64,000 nucleotides of DNA, from assembly GCA_027257055.1 (NCBI GenBank), contig JAPVLO010000182.1, positions 5,642,001 to 5,706,000 of the forward strand, read 5' to 3'. The notes beneath the pieces were generated by a model. That model ran no database searches, was not told the DNA's origin, and saw nothing but the letters and a program-made list of their open reading frames with translations. This stretch comes from Cephalopachus bancanus. Taxonomy: Eukaryota; Chordata; Mammalia; Primates; Tarsiidae. Numbering within the stretch: position 1 is the stretch's first letter; every line of letters begins with the position of its first letter. A program made the translations under genes and the position numbers. This document shows positions 44,051 to 56,900 of the stretch, one piece after another.

Positions 44051-44979
44051 ACTTCAATTGTAGGATTATTTCAAGTTAATACAAATAAATTGCGTGGAAA
44101 GAGAAACTATAGGCTCCTTCAAAAGAACCATGTAATCGTGGAGTTCATATGTGGGAAAGGGGGCATGTTTTAGTTACATTCAGAGAAAGAAAGAATGAGA
44201 CACACTTTGGGACATGTACACAATGTTGATGACAACGACGAAAACAAAAGTCATCATCCTTTTTGGAGAGCAAACAAGAAAACGGTCATCTAAATGGGTG
44301 AAGAAACTATTAAAAAGCAAATGTTCTTAACGAGTTCATATTTCTTCAACTAAAAAAAATCATTTTTTATGAAATTGAACCACAACCTGTGATATTGGTG
44401 GAGTGGAATGTCATTAAAAGCAGAAGACTTAAAAAAAAAAAAAAAAAAAGACTTCATGATGATTTTCAAAAAGAGGCAGATAAATTTTATACAAACTACA
44501 TACCTGAAAAATTTGTTTATGGAAACCCAATAATCTGTGAAACCCAGTATAAATTAATCAGAAAGTCGGTCATGTCAACTTAATTTCATTTCTTAGAAGG
44601 ATGGGATTCTTAGAAGGACAAATTAGGGAGACACTTTAGGCAAAGTGTATATATGTATGAAATTTATATATTTATATATATGTGAAATTTAACATGTCAT
44701 TTAACAAGTTCTCTTAATATATGCTTATAGACAGAATGAAGATGTAGAACAGATTCAAGATTGTTGGTATAAAGTATTAACAAATTGAGGAACTACACTC
44801 AGAGAAAGTTGGTTAATGGATAAATGTCTACCTGTAAGAATATTTTTAATGGTAAGTCAGAGTTTTATTCTTCATCTACTTCTAATCAGTATTTTAAACC
44901 ATAATCTGGATCAAATTTGTCAATGTTGACATCTTAAAGAGCTCAAATTCTGTGACAAGTAATTTTAAAAGAACTTCAA

Positions 44980-45266
44980 GCCAGGCTCGGTGGCTCAGCC
45001 TGTAATCCCGTGCCTTTGGGAGGCTGAGATGAGTGGATTGCCTGAGCCCGCGGGTTCGAGACCCGCCTGGGCAGCGAGACCTCATCTCTACAATAAATCA
45101 AAAAATCAGACGGGCATGGTAGCGCATGCCTGTAATTCCGGCTACTTGGAAGGCTGAGGCGGAATGATCGCCAGAGCCCAGCAGGTCGAGGCGCGGTGGC
45201 CGGAAGCGGCCACTGCACTCCAGTTTGGGCGACCGAGTGAGACTCCAACTCAAAAAAAAAAAAAAG
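44980..45266 (+). mobile_element. Alu (young lemur-type)
   Basis: GCCAGGCTCGGTGGCTCAGC start; flanked by AAAGAACTTCA. Confidence 0.92.
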
Positions 45267-45947
45267 AACTTCAGACTAAATAATATGCTAAAATGTAATA
45301 AAGTTCACTGAGGTTAGATGTTAGGACCTGCATATGATGTCAGTTCCTGACTCGAATGCTCCTTAGCAGGAAGTACTAGTATCTTTAACCTGCAAGATGA
45401 GTCCTGCAATGTTTTCAAACCAATCTTGAATAACATGAAGAAGACACTGTCACACACATTGTGTTTCTGATTGCAACGTAACATAATGGCTAACATAAAC
45501 ACTGGAACTTGTCAACATGCCTGAGTTTGTACTGTGGCTCTCCCACTCACTCAGCAGTGTGACTTGCTTTCCTCATCCATATAAAAGGATGATAATCATG
45601 CCTCTTTCATTGTGGTTATAGTGAGAATTAAATGAGATAATATGTGAACTGCTTGGTTCTATTTTTTTATTTGTATTGACTTTCTGGTCAGCTCCCCAGT
45701 GAGAATAAGACCTTGTCTTGAGCCCTAACCTGTTTTTTGAAGGACCTAAAAACATCCTTAGATCTCACCAGCTCCTCTGAAAGTAGAGGACTTGGTTCAC
45801 TATGTCCTCAACCTTTGGCTAGACTCTTAACTCACTAATAATCTGGAGCCATGATGTTATAACTTATCTGACTCCAAAATGACTTCCACTGCCTAGGACA
45901 CCCTATTGTAATCATACCTCAAAGTGTGGTTAAAGGACACCCTTGTT

Positions 45948-46239
45948 AGCCGGGCTCAGTGGCTCAGCCTGTAATCCCGCGCCTTTGGGAGGCTGAGGTG
46001 AGTGGATTGCCTGAGCCCGCGGGTTCGAGACCCGCCTGGGCAGCGAGACCTCATCTCTACAATAAATAAAAAAATCAACTGGGCATGGTAGCGCATGCCT
46101 GTAATTCCGGCTACTCGGAAGGCTGAGGCGGAAGGATTGTCGGAGCCCGGCAGGCGAGGCTGCAGTGGCCGGGAGCGACCACTGTACTCCAGTCTGGGCG
46201 ACAGAGTGAGACTCCAACTCAAAAAAAAAAAAAAAAAAG
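45948..46239 (+). mobile_element. Alu (young lemur-type)
   Basis: GCCGGGCTCAGTGGCTCAGC start; flanked by AAAGGACACCCTT(G/A)TTA. Confidence 0.92.
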
Positions 46240-47330
46240 GACACCCTTATTAATAAATCTGTCTTTGGCATACCACTTGTAAACACTGCAGAGTGAACTG
46301 ATCACTTCCTCCCTCAAGATCCAATCATAGTGCTAGATCATTTATCCTAGTCCTGGATCTTAGCCAATTTCAGTTTATTCCCATTTCCTACCAGTCTATA
46401 CTTAAGACTCATGGATGTCTTAATGCTCCTCTTGAGTTTAGTCTGAATAGCTATATAAAGATGGGTAAATTAATAATAGTATATGTAAGAGCAAATGGAG
46501 ACATTGTATCAACTTTTTGCTCAATATGAGAAAATAGTTCCAGGGTCCAGACTTACCAGCAGCCAATAACATAGTGAGCTGAGATTAAACTAGAGGAAAA
46601 GGGATCAATACTGCAGCCACATTTAAGAGCCAAAATGCTCTTAGGCTATATTAATATACTCATAGTATCTAGAAAGAAAGAAGCATTTGAATTCTGCTTT
46701 GCACACATAAGGCCATACTTTGGGTACCATGCTTGGTAGTGGACATGACACTTTAAAAGAGAGAAGGGAGTTCATAAAGAACAAGATAGCTATATTCAGA
46801 TAACTGAAGTATCATCATATGGCAAGGGAATTAAAATATCAAAGGAAAGAAAGTAATGCCGCACAGCCCTGTCTGTAAGGCTTCTATGACCAAATATGAA
46901 ACTGGAAAAAATTAATCAAAAGTATATTCTTAGTTCAGATTAGGGGTAAGTGTAGTGTGAATATCTATGGTAATGGTGGCAGGAATATGAAAACTATTAA
47001 AGTCATGCATTATTTTAGGGAAAACTGGGAGCAACCCTCAATTCACTGGGTCTTGACAATTTCAAATTTTACCTGAGCCCTGTGCTCCCATAAAATAGAA
47101 AAAGCTAAAGGAATCCTGCCACCCTTCTATGTTTTGGAAAATGGCTTCCCTTTCCCCATAAGGCTTAAATAAGACTCATGGATGTCCCGTTACTTACCTA
47201 TGACAAAGCTGGACACAGACCCTCCAAATGTACATTCTTTGCCTCATGAATGATTAGTTCAATTGTTTTATCCCTACTGACACTCAAACTTTGGTTAACC
47301 TTCTCTTCTTATTCCAGGCCCTGGAACTTT
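46240..47330. other. Intron, possibly an unclassified old LTR-like repeat
   Basis: GACTCATGGATGTC occurs twice (near 46408 and 47172), in AAGACTCATGGATGTC contexts. I cannot assign a family and see no gene. Confidence 0.35.
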
Positions 47331-47430
47331 GGCCCACCCTCAGCTCGAGTCATACATTTCTGTCTTCCTTCCTTCCTTTCATTTTCTTTCTTTCTTTTTT
47401 CCTCCTTCCTTCCTTCCTTTTCTTTTTAAC

Positions 47431-47735
47431 TTTTTTTTTTTTTTTTTTGCTTTGAGTCAGGGCTCACTCTGTCACCCAGGCTGGAGTGTAGTGGCACAAT
47501 CACAGCTCACTGCTGTCTTGACCTTCTGGACTCAGGCAATCCTTCCACCTCAGCCTCTTGAGTAGCTGAGATTACAGGCATGAGCCACCATACCCGGCTA
47601 ATTTTTTGAATTTTTGTAGAGAAGAAGTCTCACTATGTTGCTCAGGCTGGTCTCAAACTCCTGGACTCAAGCAACCCTCCTCTCTCACCTCCCAAAGTGC
47701 TGTGATCACAGGCATAAACCACTGCACCCAGCCTG
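47431..47735 (-). mobile_element. Alu after a CTTT/CCTT tract
   Basis: Minus-strand dimer; its T-rich tail is preceded by a (CTTC)n-like tract (47365-47425). Confidence 0.88.
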
Positions 47736-48366
47736 TGTCTTTCTTAGCAATTCTTTTCTGTGACGTGAATATATATACCTTTCTGAACTGGCTGGACTCA
47801 GAGTAAAATATTCTCTTATATATTATCTGATCATGTCACATTTCATCCTACTCATAACCAGTTTTTTTCTAACCTTGTTTATTCCTCTCTATAAAAGAAA
47901 GCCTTTTTTTTTCTTTTTTTTTTTTTTTGCCTAACTCTTGAGTTGCTTGCATATCTTCTGATCACAGTGGTCTTCCTATTCCAATAGCCCCCTCCATCCT
48001 TTGCAAAGTCCCTTTCCCACCTTGCATAATCCTTTAAAAAAAATCCATCTGTTTTGTTTTTTGTTTAACAGACACAGACTTAAGCAGACCTATATCTAGA
48101 GAGAGATGCACATTACTCTGTGAACACCTCCCTCTGCAGGTAGACACCAAATGCTTGAGAGGCAAGTGAACTAGCCTGTTGTGTCCCACAGGAATTACAT
48201 ATGCAAATTACCTTACTGGGATTCCTATATTCTATGAAGATAGAAATGTACTGTGTATTTAATAATTTCGTTCATCTTTTTCCAGTTCCCTTTTTTTGGT
48301 TGCATCATTATGGAATAAAACCTGGTCACGTAAAATTCCAGAACTTTACTGATGAAAACTTTTTTT

Positions 48367-48570
48367 ACCTTGTATATGGGATTTGGACATCCAGATATTC
48401 AAATATGGAATAACAAACATGAGAGAGAGAGAGACTCTGACTGACTGAAAAGTATGTGAATAACATTTAAATAATGTTTATACTCATATTCCATGATAGC
48501 TACCCTCATATCAATTCTTTTTTTTTAATCTTGGAATAATTCCCTCAGGTTTAAAGGGAAGGAGGTCAGA
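48367..48570 (+). repeat. Duplicated 0.2-kb segment, copy 1
   Basis: Runs from ACCTTGTATATGGGATTTGG to AAAGGGAAGGAGGTCAGA; includes a GAGAGAGA tract. Matches 48942-49157. Confidence 0.9.
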
Positions 48571-48649
48571 TTTCATTAACGAATTGTCCTGGGAGAATAT
48601 TTGTTCCCTTTCATGTAGGTTTTCAGGCAAATGTTAAAAGACATAGGCT

Positions 48650-49270
48650 AGGGACTGAACTGTATCCTTCAAAATGTATATATTGAAACCCCAACCCCCA
48701 ATGTGACGGTATTTGGGGATGGGACCTTTGGGAAGTAATTATGTCTAGATGGGGTCATAAGGGGCGAAGCCGTGATGATGGGATTAGTGCCCTTATAAAA
48801 AGAGACACCAGAGAACTTGCTCTCTCTTCTCTCTACTTTCTTCCTATTGCAATATGTAAGGACATAGGGAGAAGGTGACCATCTGCAAGGTAGGAGGGAA
48901 GCCCTCATCAGAACCCATCCATGTTGGCACCCTGATCTCAGACCTTGTATATGGGATCTGGACATCCAGACATTCAAATATGGAGTAACAAACGTGAGAG
49001 AGAGAGAGAGAAGAGAGAGAGACTCTGACTGACTGAAAGTATGTGAATAGCATTTAAATCATGTTTATATTCATATTACATGGATAGCTACGTTCGTATC
49101 AATTCTCTTTTCAAATCTTGGAATAATTTCCTCAAGTTTAAAGGGAAGGAGGGCAGACTGCTAGCCTGTTCTCAGACTTCTAGCCTTCAAAACGGCGAGA
49201 AGATAAATTTCTGTTCTTAAACCATCAAGTTTACGGTATTTTGTTGTGGCAGCCTGAGCTAACTAAAACA
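48650..49270 (-). mobile_element. Old LTR-like repeat, interrupted
   Basis: AACCCCAACCCCCAATGTGA, GGGATTAGTGCCCTTATAAA and AGATAAATTTCTGTTCTTAA are familiar landmarks of an old, common mammalian repeat, probably LTR. Class uncertain. It is split by the second 0.2-kb copy at 48942. Confidence 0.5.
48942..49157 (+). repeat. Duplicated 0.2-kb segment, copy 2
   Basis: Same order as copy 1, with a longer GA tract and scattered substitutions. Confidence 0.9.
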
Positions 49271-49406
49271 AGGTTAAAGTAAAGGATTCAGGCTGGTTGG
49301 ATAGGATAACCTTGAGGTCTATTCCATCCCTGAAATTTAAATAATAAGAATCTTTTTGATGAAGAACTTTGACTTAAGAGTTTGATTTTATAATAATAAC
49401 CAGTAT

Positions 49407-49690
49407 GGGCCAGGTGCAGTGGCTCACGTCTATAATCCCAGCACTTTTGGAGGCTGAGGTGAGAGGATTGCCTGAGCCCACGAGTTTGACCAGCCTGGGC
49501 AATTTGGCGAGACCTCATCTCTACAATAAACAAAAAAATTAGCCGGGTGTGATGGCGTGTGCCTGCAGTTCCAGATACTTAGAAGGCTGAGGCAGAAAGA
49601 TTGCCTGAGCCCAGCAGGTAGAGGCTGCGGTGGCTGTGAGTGTGCCACTCCACTCCAGCCTGGGTGAAAGTGAGACTCAACTCAAAATAA
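49407..49690 (+). mobile_element. Alu
   Basis: GGGCCAGGTGCAGTGGCTCA start; full dimer with an ATAA tail. Confidence 0.9.
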
Positions 49691-50659
49691 ATAAATAAGT
49701 AAAATAATAATAATAATCAGTATGATATAAAAAGAATATTTCACTGGCATTTATTGAACACAGTGTAAATAAAAATGGAAGGTGAATTATAACAGTTGAT
49801 GGTAGATTGAGCTAATAGAGAAATAGCCAGGAAACTAATATAATAGCATAAGTGCAAGATAGTAAGAGTTTCCACAAGGCTAGATTAGACATGAAAATAA
49901 AACATTAATAGTACTCTCTAAAGAAAACTTAATTTAAAATTCACTATGAAACTTTTAGCCATGGAGAATAGGAGAAAATGAGGAAAATTATGTCAAAATA
50001 TTAGTACTACTGTGAGGATTGAATAACATCATCTAATTTAAGCAAAAAACAGTAAACATACGAGTTGAAGGGATTTAAAAAGATTAGATACTTTTCTGCC
50101 CTGTGGAGTTGAGTTTTAACATCTATGTGTTAATTATTGGTATATGCTACATAGCTAGGTAGCATGTAAGCTTTTGGAAACTACCAATTTAAAATTCTGT
50201 CCTTTCTAGATGTATTATATAACTTTAACATGAAAAAACAAGGATGTTCAGTTAAGAGAATATGATTATTCCCAACATTAGAGCAACATAGTATAGAGCA
50301 GGGTTTATGGAAATAATAATTACCTACACTGGTAATTGGCTAATCTCATTGAACAGTTGCTAGAAAAATAGCTTAAATTCAAACAAATATGCAAGCTGAT
50401 ACTTCGTTTCCCATGGTCTTCATTTGGTTAGTCTTTGCAAGGGGTGAGTTGTAAGATTCTAACAGTGAAACTGCACCCTGACTCTCCAGCAGATATGTTT
50501 ACCTAATGGTATACTGGCCTAATCATTTCCAGTTTCTGTTCCAAAACTGCATTTATGTATAAAAACATTCAAAATAACAAGTTGAAGACTGCATTAAGTT
50601 CTCAGTAAGGTAAAAAACAAAATCTGCCTCAGAAAAAAACAAAACACCATAGGACTTAC

Positions 50660-50800
50660 ATTCTGCCAACATTCCTACTGCCTTACACTTTTTCATTCTG
50701 CACTCTTGACATTTTCTATGCATGTACATGTCCATTTCACAGTGACCACCATTCTTGCAACAATATACTACATTTTTGGTGATGCTACGTCGGAAAAAAC
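50660..50800 (-). pseudogene. NR1H5: NR1H5 exon 3 remnant (second zinc finger)
   Basis: 141 nt, open. Encodes [20 protein letters not shown] then [20 protein letters not shown] and VGMLAE. All four cysteines of the second finger and the FFRR helix are kept. Acceptor TTACCAG, donor GTAAGT, phase 1 at both ends. Confidence 0.92.
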
Positions 50801-51239
50801 CTGGTAATAACAAAAAGTTTTTAACTTTACCATAGGTATTTCTAGTTACCATTTTACTAATATATGCCTTCATAGTAGAGTTAAGAAATCAAGTTAACTA
50901 AATTATTTCAAAAAATATTTTCCCTCAATAAGATTTGGTTTAATATACATTTATCCAAATGGTCATCTTAATCCTTTCCTAATTAATATTCCAAAGTTGT
51001 TCCTTTCAGTAATCACATCTGGAGATTAGTCTAAATAGCTCTATCATATTAAAGACAACTCCTATTTTACTATGGTTATGTCATCTAAAAGCATTTTTAT
51101 AACTGTGTTTTACATGCTATCAAGGCATCTTAATAAGCATCTCTCAAGGTTCCCTTGAAAGAATATGTGGTCATTTAAAATAAAACCATATGGAAAATCT
51201 CACATTTCCACCTCAACCCACAAAGAAACAAACACTCGG

Positions 51240-51525
51240 ACGAGCTCAGTGGCTCAGCCTGTAATCCCAGAACTTTGGGAGGCAAGGCGAATGGACTGCC
51301 TGAGCCTGCGGGTACGAGACCAGCATGGGGAATTTGGCGAGCCCTCGTCTCTACGATAAATCAAAAAATTAGCCGGGCGTGATAGCGCGCACCTGTAGTT
51401 CCGGCTCTTGGAAGGCTGAGGCAGAAGGATCGCCAGAGCCCAGCAGGTTGCAGCAGTTGACACGGATGGCTGTGAGCACGCCACTGCACTCCAGCCTAAG
51501 CGATGGAGTGAGACTCCAACTCGAA
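51240..51525 (+). mobile_element. Alu with GGAA-rich tail
   Basis: GCTCAGTGGCTCAGCCTG; the tail has become (GGAG/GGAA)n to about 51565. Confidence 0.88.
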
Positions 51526-52349
51526 GGAAGGAGGGAGGGAGGAAAGCAGGAAAGAAGGAAGGAAGATTCTTCCAGAACTACTTTTCTGTACATCTCTCTT
51601 GTTTTGATGCTTTCCCAGATGAGAAAATGTGGCTAGTTTATTTGGACTGTAACACTGAAGGAGCCATATGGGCGGGGGGTGAACAGTGGGTCCTACAGCC
51701 CAGCTATTCTATTCACAAAGCGGTTACCTGACTTCCCCTAGTGTTCATGTGGGTGTCTCTGCAAGGGGTGAGTAGAAAGAGTCTAACAGTGAAACTTCAC
51801 CCTGAATCTCTAACAGACATGTTTACCTAATGGTATATTAGCCTAATCATTTCCGGGTCCTGCTCCCAAACTGCATTTGTGTATAAAAACAATGCAAGGG
51901 TGTTTCAGAACCTCAAAGGTTTATTAAAAACGGGTTCACTCTTTGAAAATGCCATTATAAATGATGGTTTTCACTTTCAGACCTTAAATTTGTTTTCAAA
52001 AAGCGTTCCAAGAAAAAAATAGAAATCATTTAATTCAAATCTCTCCAAAAGCATGAATTATATCAGCTCATAAAAAGATGGTAATAGTGAACACTCAGAT
52101 CTTTTTGAACATTATTTTCTATTTCAACATGAGATTAATCTAGGAATTAAAAAAACCTACTGCATAAATATTGAATTTTATATTTAAATGTAAAAGTCCT
52201 TATCAAAAATGAAAAGATCAGGATAAATTAAATCTAAACTTTATATTCTGTTTTCATGTCTTTGATTCCACAAATTGATCCTTGAAAACATATCATGACT
52301 TTTCCTGGGTTTTTTTTTTTTTCATACGTTAAAAAGTAAAAGTATTCTG

Positions 52350-52640
52350 CCAGTTATGGTGGCTCACACCTGTAATCACAGCAATTTGGGAGGCAGAGGC
52401 AAGAGGATTGCCTGACCCCAGGGGTTTAAGAGTCTAACCCCTAGACAAGTTGGTAAGAACTTGTCTCTACAATTAAAAAAAAAAAAAAATAGCCAGGTGT
52501 GGTGGCGAGCGCCTGCGGTTTCAGCTACTTGGAAAGCTAAGACAGAAGGATTGCCTGAGCCCAGCAGGTCACAGCTGTGGTAGTAGTAAGCATGCCACTA
52601 TACTCCAGCCTGGGCGACAGAGTGAGACTCCGACTCAATA
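52350..52640 (+). mobile_element. Alu
   Basis: GCCAGTTATGGTGGCTCACA start; tail of AATA units. Confidence 0.88.
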
Positions 52641-52740
52641 AATAAATACATAAATACAAAATAAATAAATAGTAAGAATATCCTCAGACTTGGTGACAGT
52701 GAGACTCCAACTCAATCAATCAATAAATAGAGTATTCTCG

Positions 52741-52935
52741 GCCTGATGTGGTGGTTCACGCCTGTAATCCTTTGGGAGGCCAAGGTGGGAGGGTTGCTTG
52801 AACCCAAAAGTTTGAGACTAACCTAGGCAACATACCAAGACTGCATCTCTTAAAAAAAAAATCAGCTAGTGAGCAGTGATTGTGTCACTTCACTGCAGCC
52901 AGGGCAACAGAGTAAGAGACTCCAACCTCCCCCCA
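52741..52935 (+). mobile_element. Old Alu with internal deletion, next to NR1H5 exon 2
   Basis: GCCTGATGTGGTGGTTCACG start; most of the second arm start is lost. Ends about 80 bp from exon 2. Confidence 0.82.
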
Positions 52936-53017
52936 AAAAAGTATTTTCATGTGCCTAAAATTTTCTGACCCTTCAGTGAACACTGAGATTTCAATTTTGT
53001 TTTAACTTTATCCTTAC

Positions 53018-53372
53018 CTTTGCAACCTTCACAAGTAAGTGCATTATAATGGTATCCTGGTGCTTTATCACCACAAACTACACAGCGTTCTTGTTGTCCT
53101 TTATTTCGAAAGGAAGAATAAGCTGGTCTGGACCTTTTTATTCCAGAGCATCCATCTTCAGTATCATGAGCAACCACATCAGTGCGTTTATTTAATTCAC
53201 AGGATCCAAATCCACATTGTCCGCCACCACTGTGCTGTGGATCCAAGCTGCAGTGGCTCTGTAAAAATTGGGATGGAAAAGCTGGAGGAAACTGAGCAGT
53301 AGAATACTGGCAATAAGGTGATTCTTGAAAGTCAGTGTCATGCAGCTGATAAACAACTGGTTCTGGCAAAAT
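53018..53372 (-). pseudogene. NR1H5: NR1H5 exon 2 remnant (A/B region and first zinc finger)
   Basis: 355 nt, open. Begins [20 protein letters not shown] and ends [23 protein letters not shown], the first C4 zinc finger with all four cysteines and the P-box. Donor GTAAGG; phase 1 out. The only acceptor seen (ATACAG) gives phase 0 in, whereas exon 1 ends in phase 1, so splicing them would shift the frame to a TGA within about a dozen codons. Confidence 0.9.
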
Positions 53373-53972
53373 CTGTATTTTTTTAAACATAAAAAGCAAA
53401 TGGTAAAAACTCAAAATGGCATAATTGTTTTCAAATTTCAAAGTGTTCTATGCTCAACAGTTATTTTCACAAATTCACTATATGCCAGGAGTTTACTGTC
53501 CAGCATGATGGGCAAACAGTAAATTGAACTACAGTGGAGGTACGCAGAGGTTGCTCAAGAGCTAGGAGAAAGGACAGTAGTTGCTAATGGCTCACATACC
53601 GATCCAGGCTCCCTTCTTAAGCAGAAAAGAATATTTCCCAGAATATGGAATAGAAGAGTTTCCCCATCTTTTGCATTTCCCGTGTTATGAGTATAACTGT
53701 TCTCAGTATAATCAGATCAAAAACAATATGAATTAATGAATTATTTCACTCTGCCCCCTCCAAAACCAAACTTAAATACATTTTTACCAGTTATGTGATT
53801 ATTTCAAACAAAAATTTGTTTGAACTCCCCATTTAATACACCTTCGTGCTTAATTTAATTCAAATCATTGCCATTTGTAGCCTGATTTAAATTACTAGTT
53901 TCTTTTTTATTGTGTTGTTTTTCTAGAGATAGGTTTACTTTTCTCACAGGGTTATAAGAATGAAATGAAATA

Positions 53973-56900
53973 CAATCATATGCCACATAAAGGTGTTTCG
54001 ATCAGTGATGGACAATATGTACGATGGTGATCCTATAAAATTATAATGGAGCTAAAAAATTACTTTCGCCTAGTGATGTCACAGCCATCCTAGACTATAG
54101 CACAGTGCATTACTCATATGTTTGCTGTGATGCTGTGTAAACAAACACACCTCGCAGCCAGTCATATGAAAGTCTGGCAATACAGTTATGTACATCAGGG
54201 TCCCCGACCCCCGGGTCACAGACCAGTACCAGTCCATGGCCTCAGGAACTGGGACACACAGCAGGAGATGCACGGCAGGCAAATGAGTGAAGCTTCATCG
54301 ATATTTATATCCACTCTCCATCACTCACATTACTGCTCTTCCTCCTGCAGACCAGTGGCAGCATCAGATTCTCGTAAGAGCACAAACTCTGTTGTGAACT
54401 GCACATGCAAGAGATCTAGGCTACATGCTCCTTATGAGAATCTAATGCCTGATGATCTGAGGTGGAACTCAGGCAGTGATGCTAGTGCCGGGGAGCAGCT
54501 GCAAATACAGATGAACATCAGGAGTGAGGTTTGACTGCCCAGAGACCATAATAAATCAGTTGCTTACCGCCTCATATCAAAACTCTATCATTGAGTGGCA
54601 AGAGAGCTGATGTCCTTCTACTGTACAGCTGCATCTGACACTTCTTTTACTCCATGCATGGCTTGCCCATTATTTTATTTACCACTTCTATCCACGCCTC
54701 TTTCCCACACTGCGTCCTTGTCTCAGTTACAGTTTTGGTAAGCCTACAAGGTAACCCAAGCCAAAATGAATAAAACACAAACATCACTGGAGGGCTTCTT
54801 TGAAAAGGCGGAGAGACACAATGATGAGCTAGCAGAAGACTCTAAGACTCCAAACAAGAAGCTACACTTAAAAGAAAGTACCAAGAGTCCTACTTAAATT
54901 ATGAGTTCATCACAATGGATGATTCACATTCTCCAAACCCACTTTGTATAATATGCGGTGACCGGCTATCCAATGAAGTCATGAAACCTTCAAAACGGCT
55001 TTGCCACATGAAGACCAAGCAAGCTGCGTTAAAAGATAAACCTTTGGAGTTTTTCAAAAGAAAAAATGTGAATACGAAGAACAGAAGCAATATTGAAAGC
55101 CATCACTTCATCAGATGTATCTGCACAGAGAGCAGCATTCTTAGTGGCTGGCCACATGGCTAAAGTTCAGAAGCCCTTTACTATCAGCAAAGAGTTGATC
55201 TTGCCTGCTGCTAAGGACATTTGTCATGAACTGTTAGGAGAGGCTGCAGCTCAAAACGTGGCACCATAACTAGACGAATTAATGAAATAGCAGAGGATAT
55301 TGAGGCACAATTGTCAGAGAGGATTGAGTCACCGTGGTCCACAATCCAGGCTGATGAGTCTACCTATGTTGACAACAAGACAACCATGTTGTTTTTATGC
55401 GGTATGTTTTTCAGGAGGATGTGCATGAGGATATGTTATGTTGCCAGCCAATACCACAGCTGCAGAGCTATTCAAGTCTTTGAAGGATTGCATATCAGGA
55501 AAACTGAATTGATCATTTTGTGCCAGTATATGCACCAAGAGTCTGCCATGACTGGATGGCTTTCTGGTTTCATTTCTCAGGTCAGAGAGGTCGCTTCTGA
55601 ATGTGAGTCTGCATGTTGTATCATCCATAGAGAATTGCAGGTCAGCCAGAAAAGGTCACCCGAACCTAACAACGTTTTGCAGGTTGTGATTAAAATTATC
55701 AACCACATTAAAGTACATGCCCTTAACTCAAATCTGTTCACGCAGTTCTGTGAGGTGACAGACACAGAGCACACACATCTTCTCTAAACATAGAAATGAG
55801 ATGGCTTTTTAAAGGTAAAATCTACCTGGTAGGTCACTAGCCAGTTTTGGAGTTATGAGAGCTGCTCAAGAGCTTTCTTTTAGAAAAACAGTCACCATTG
55901 GCAGCCAATTTTAGGGACACAGAATGGATCATAAAACTTGTTTACTTGTGTGACATATTCTACTTCCTCAATGAACTCAGTCTGTCACTTCAGGGGAGAA
56001 CAACAACTGTGTTCAAGTTGGCAGATAAAGTGGCTACATTCCAGAATTATGCCAAACCAGAATTATGGGGACAAGTGAGCATTGGGGTTTTTGACATGTA
56101 TCAAACATTAGCAGAGATTTGGAAAGAGACTGAGCCAGGGTCTTCTTTCTCCCAGCTGGTGCATGATCACCTATCTCAGATTTCAAGAGTAGTACTTCCT
56201 AAACACAAAAGACCCCCCAACTGAGAAGTGGATCTGCGAACCATTCGTGAATAAGCCAGGCAAGTCAGCTGTATTCATGCTAGAAGAGGATCAACTGCTT
56301 GAGATCGCAAAGTGATGGAGGCCTTAAAAGTATGTTTGAGACAACTTCAAATCCCCACACATTCTGGATTAAAGTCAGGGCATTATATCCTGAGATTGCT
56401 TCTGTTCTTCAAATTCGCGACATTTGTCATGAACTTTTAGAAGAGGCTGCAGCTCAAAAGGTGTCATGTGTTCCTCTTCCGGCTAGCAACATAACTAGAA
56501 TTGATGAAATAGCAGAGGATATAGAGGCACAATTGTTACAGAGGACTGAGTCAAAAGCACTGAAAAGTCTGCTCCCATTTCCAGCATCCTATCTTTGTGA
56601 AGCTTTTCTGCAGTGACAGCAACCAAAACCAGATTAACCAGATGAGTGTCACTGTCTCCCATCACCCCCAGATGGGACTGTCTAGTTGCAGGAAAGCAAG
56701 CACAGGGCTCCCATTGATTCTGCATCATGGTGAGTTGTATAATTATTTTATTATGTATGATAAGATAATAATAGAAACAAAGTACACAACAAATTTAATG
56801 CACTTGAATCATCCTGAAACCATCCCTCTACCCCAGTCCATGGAAAAATTGTCTTCCGTGAAACTAGTCCCTGATGCCAGAAAGTTTGGGGACCACTGCA

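Noticed and set aside
54765..56640. BED/hAT transposase frames as a domesticated ZBED-like host gene
   Set aside because: The frame is broken many times, and terminal inverted ends of the transposon are still present.
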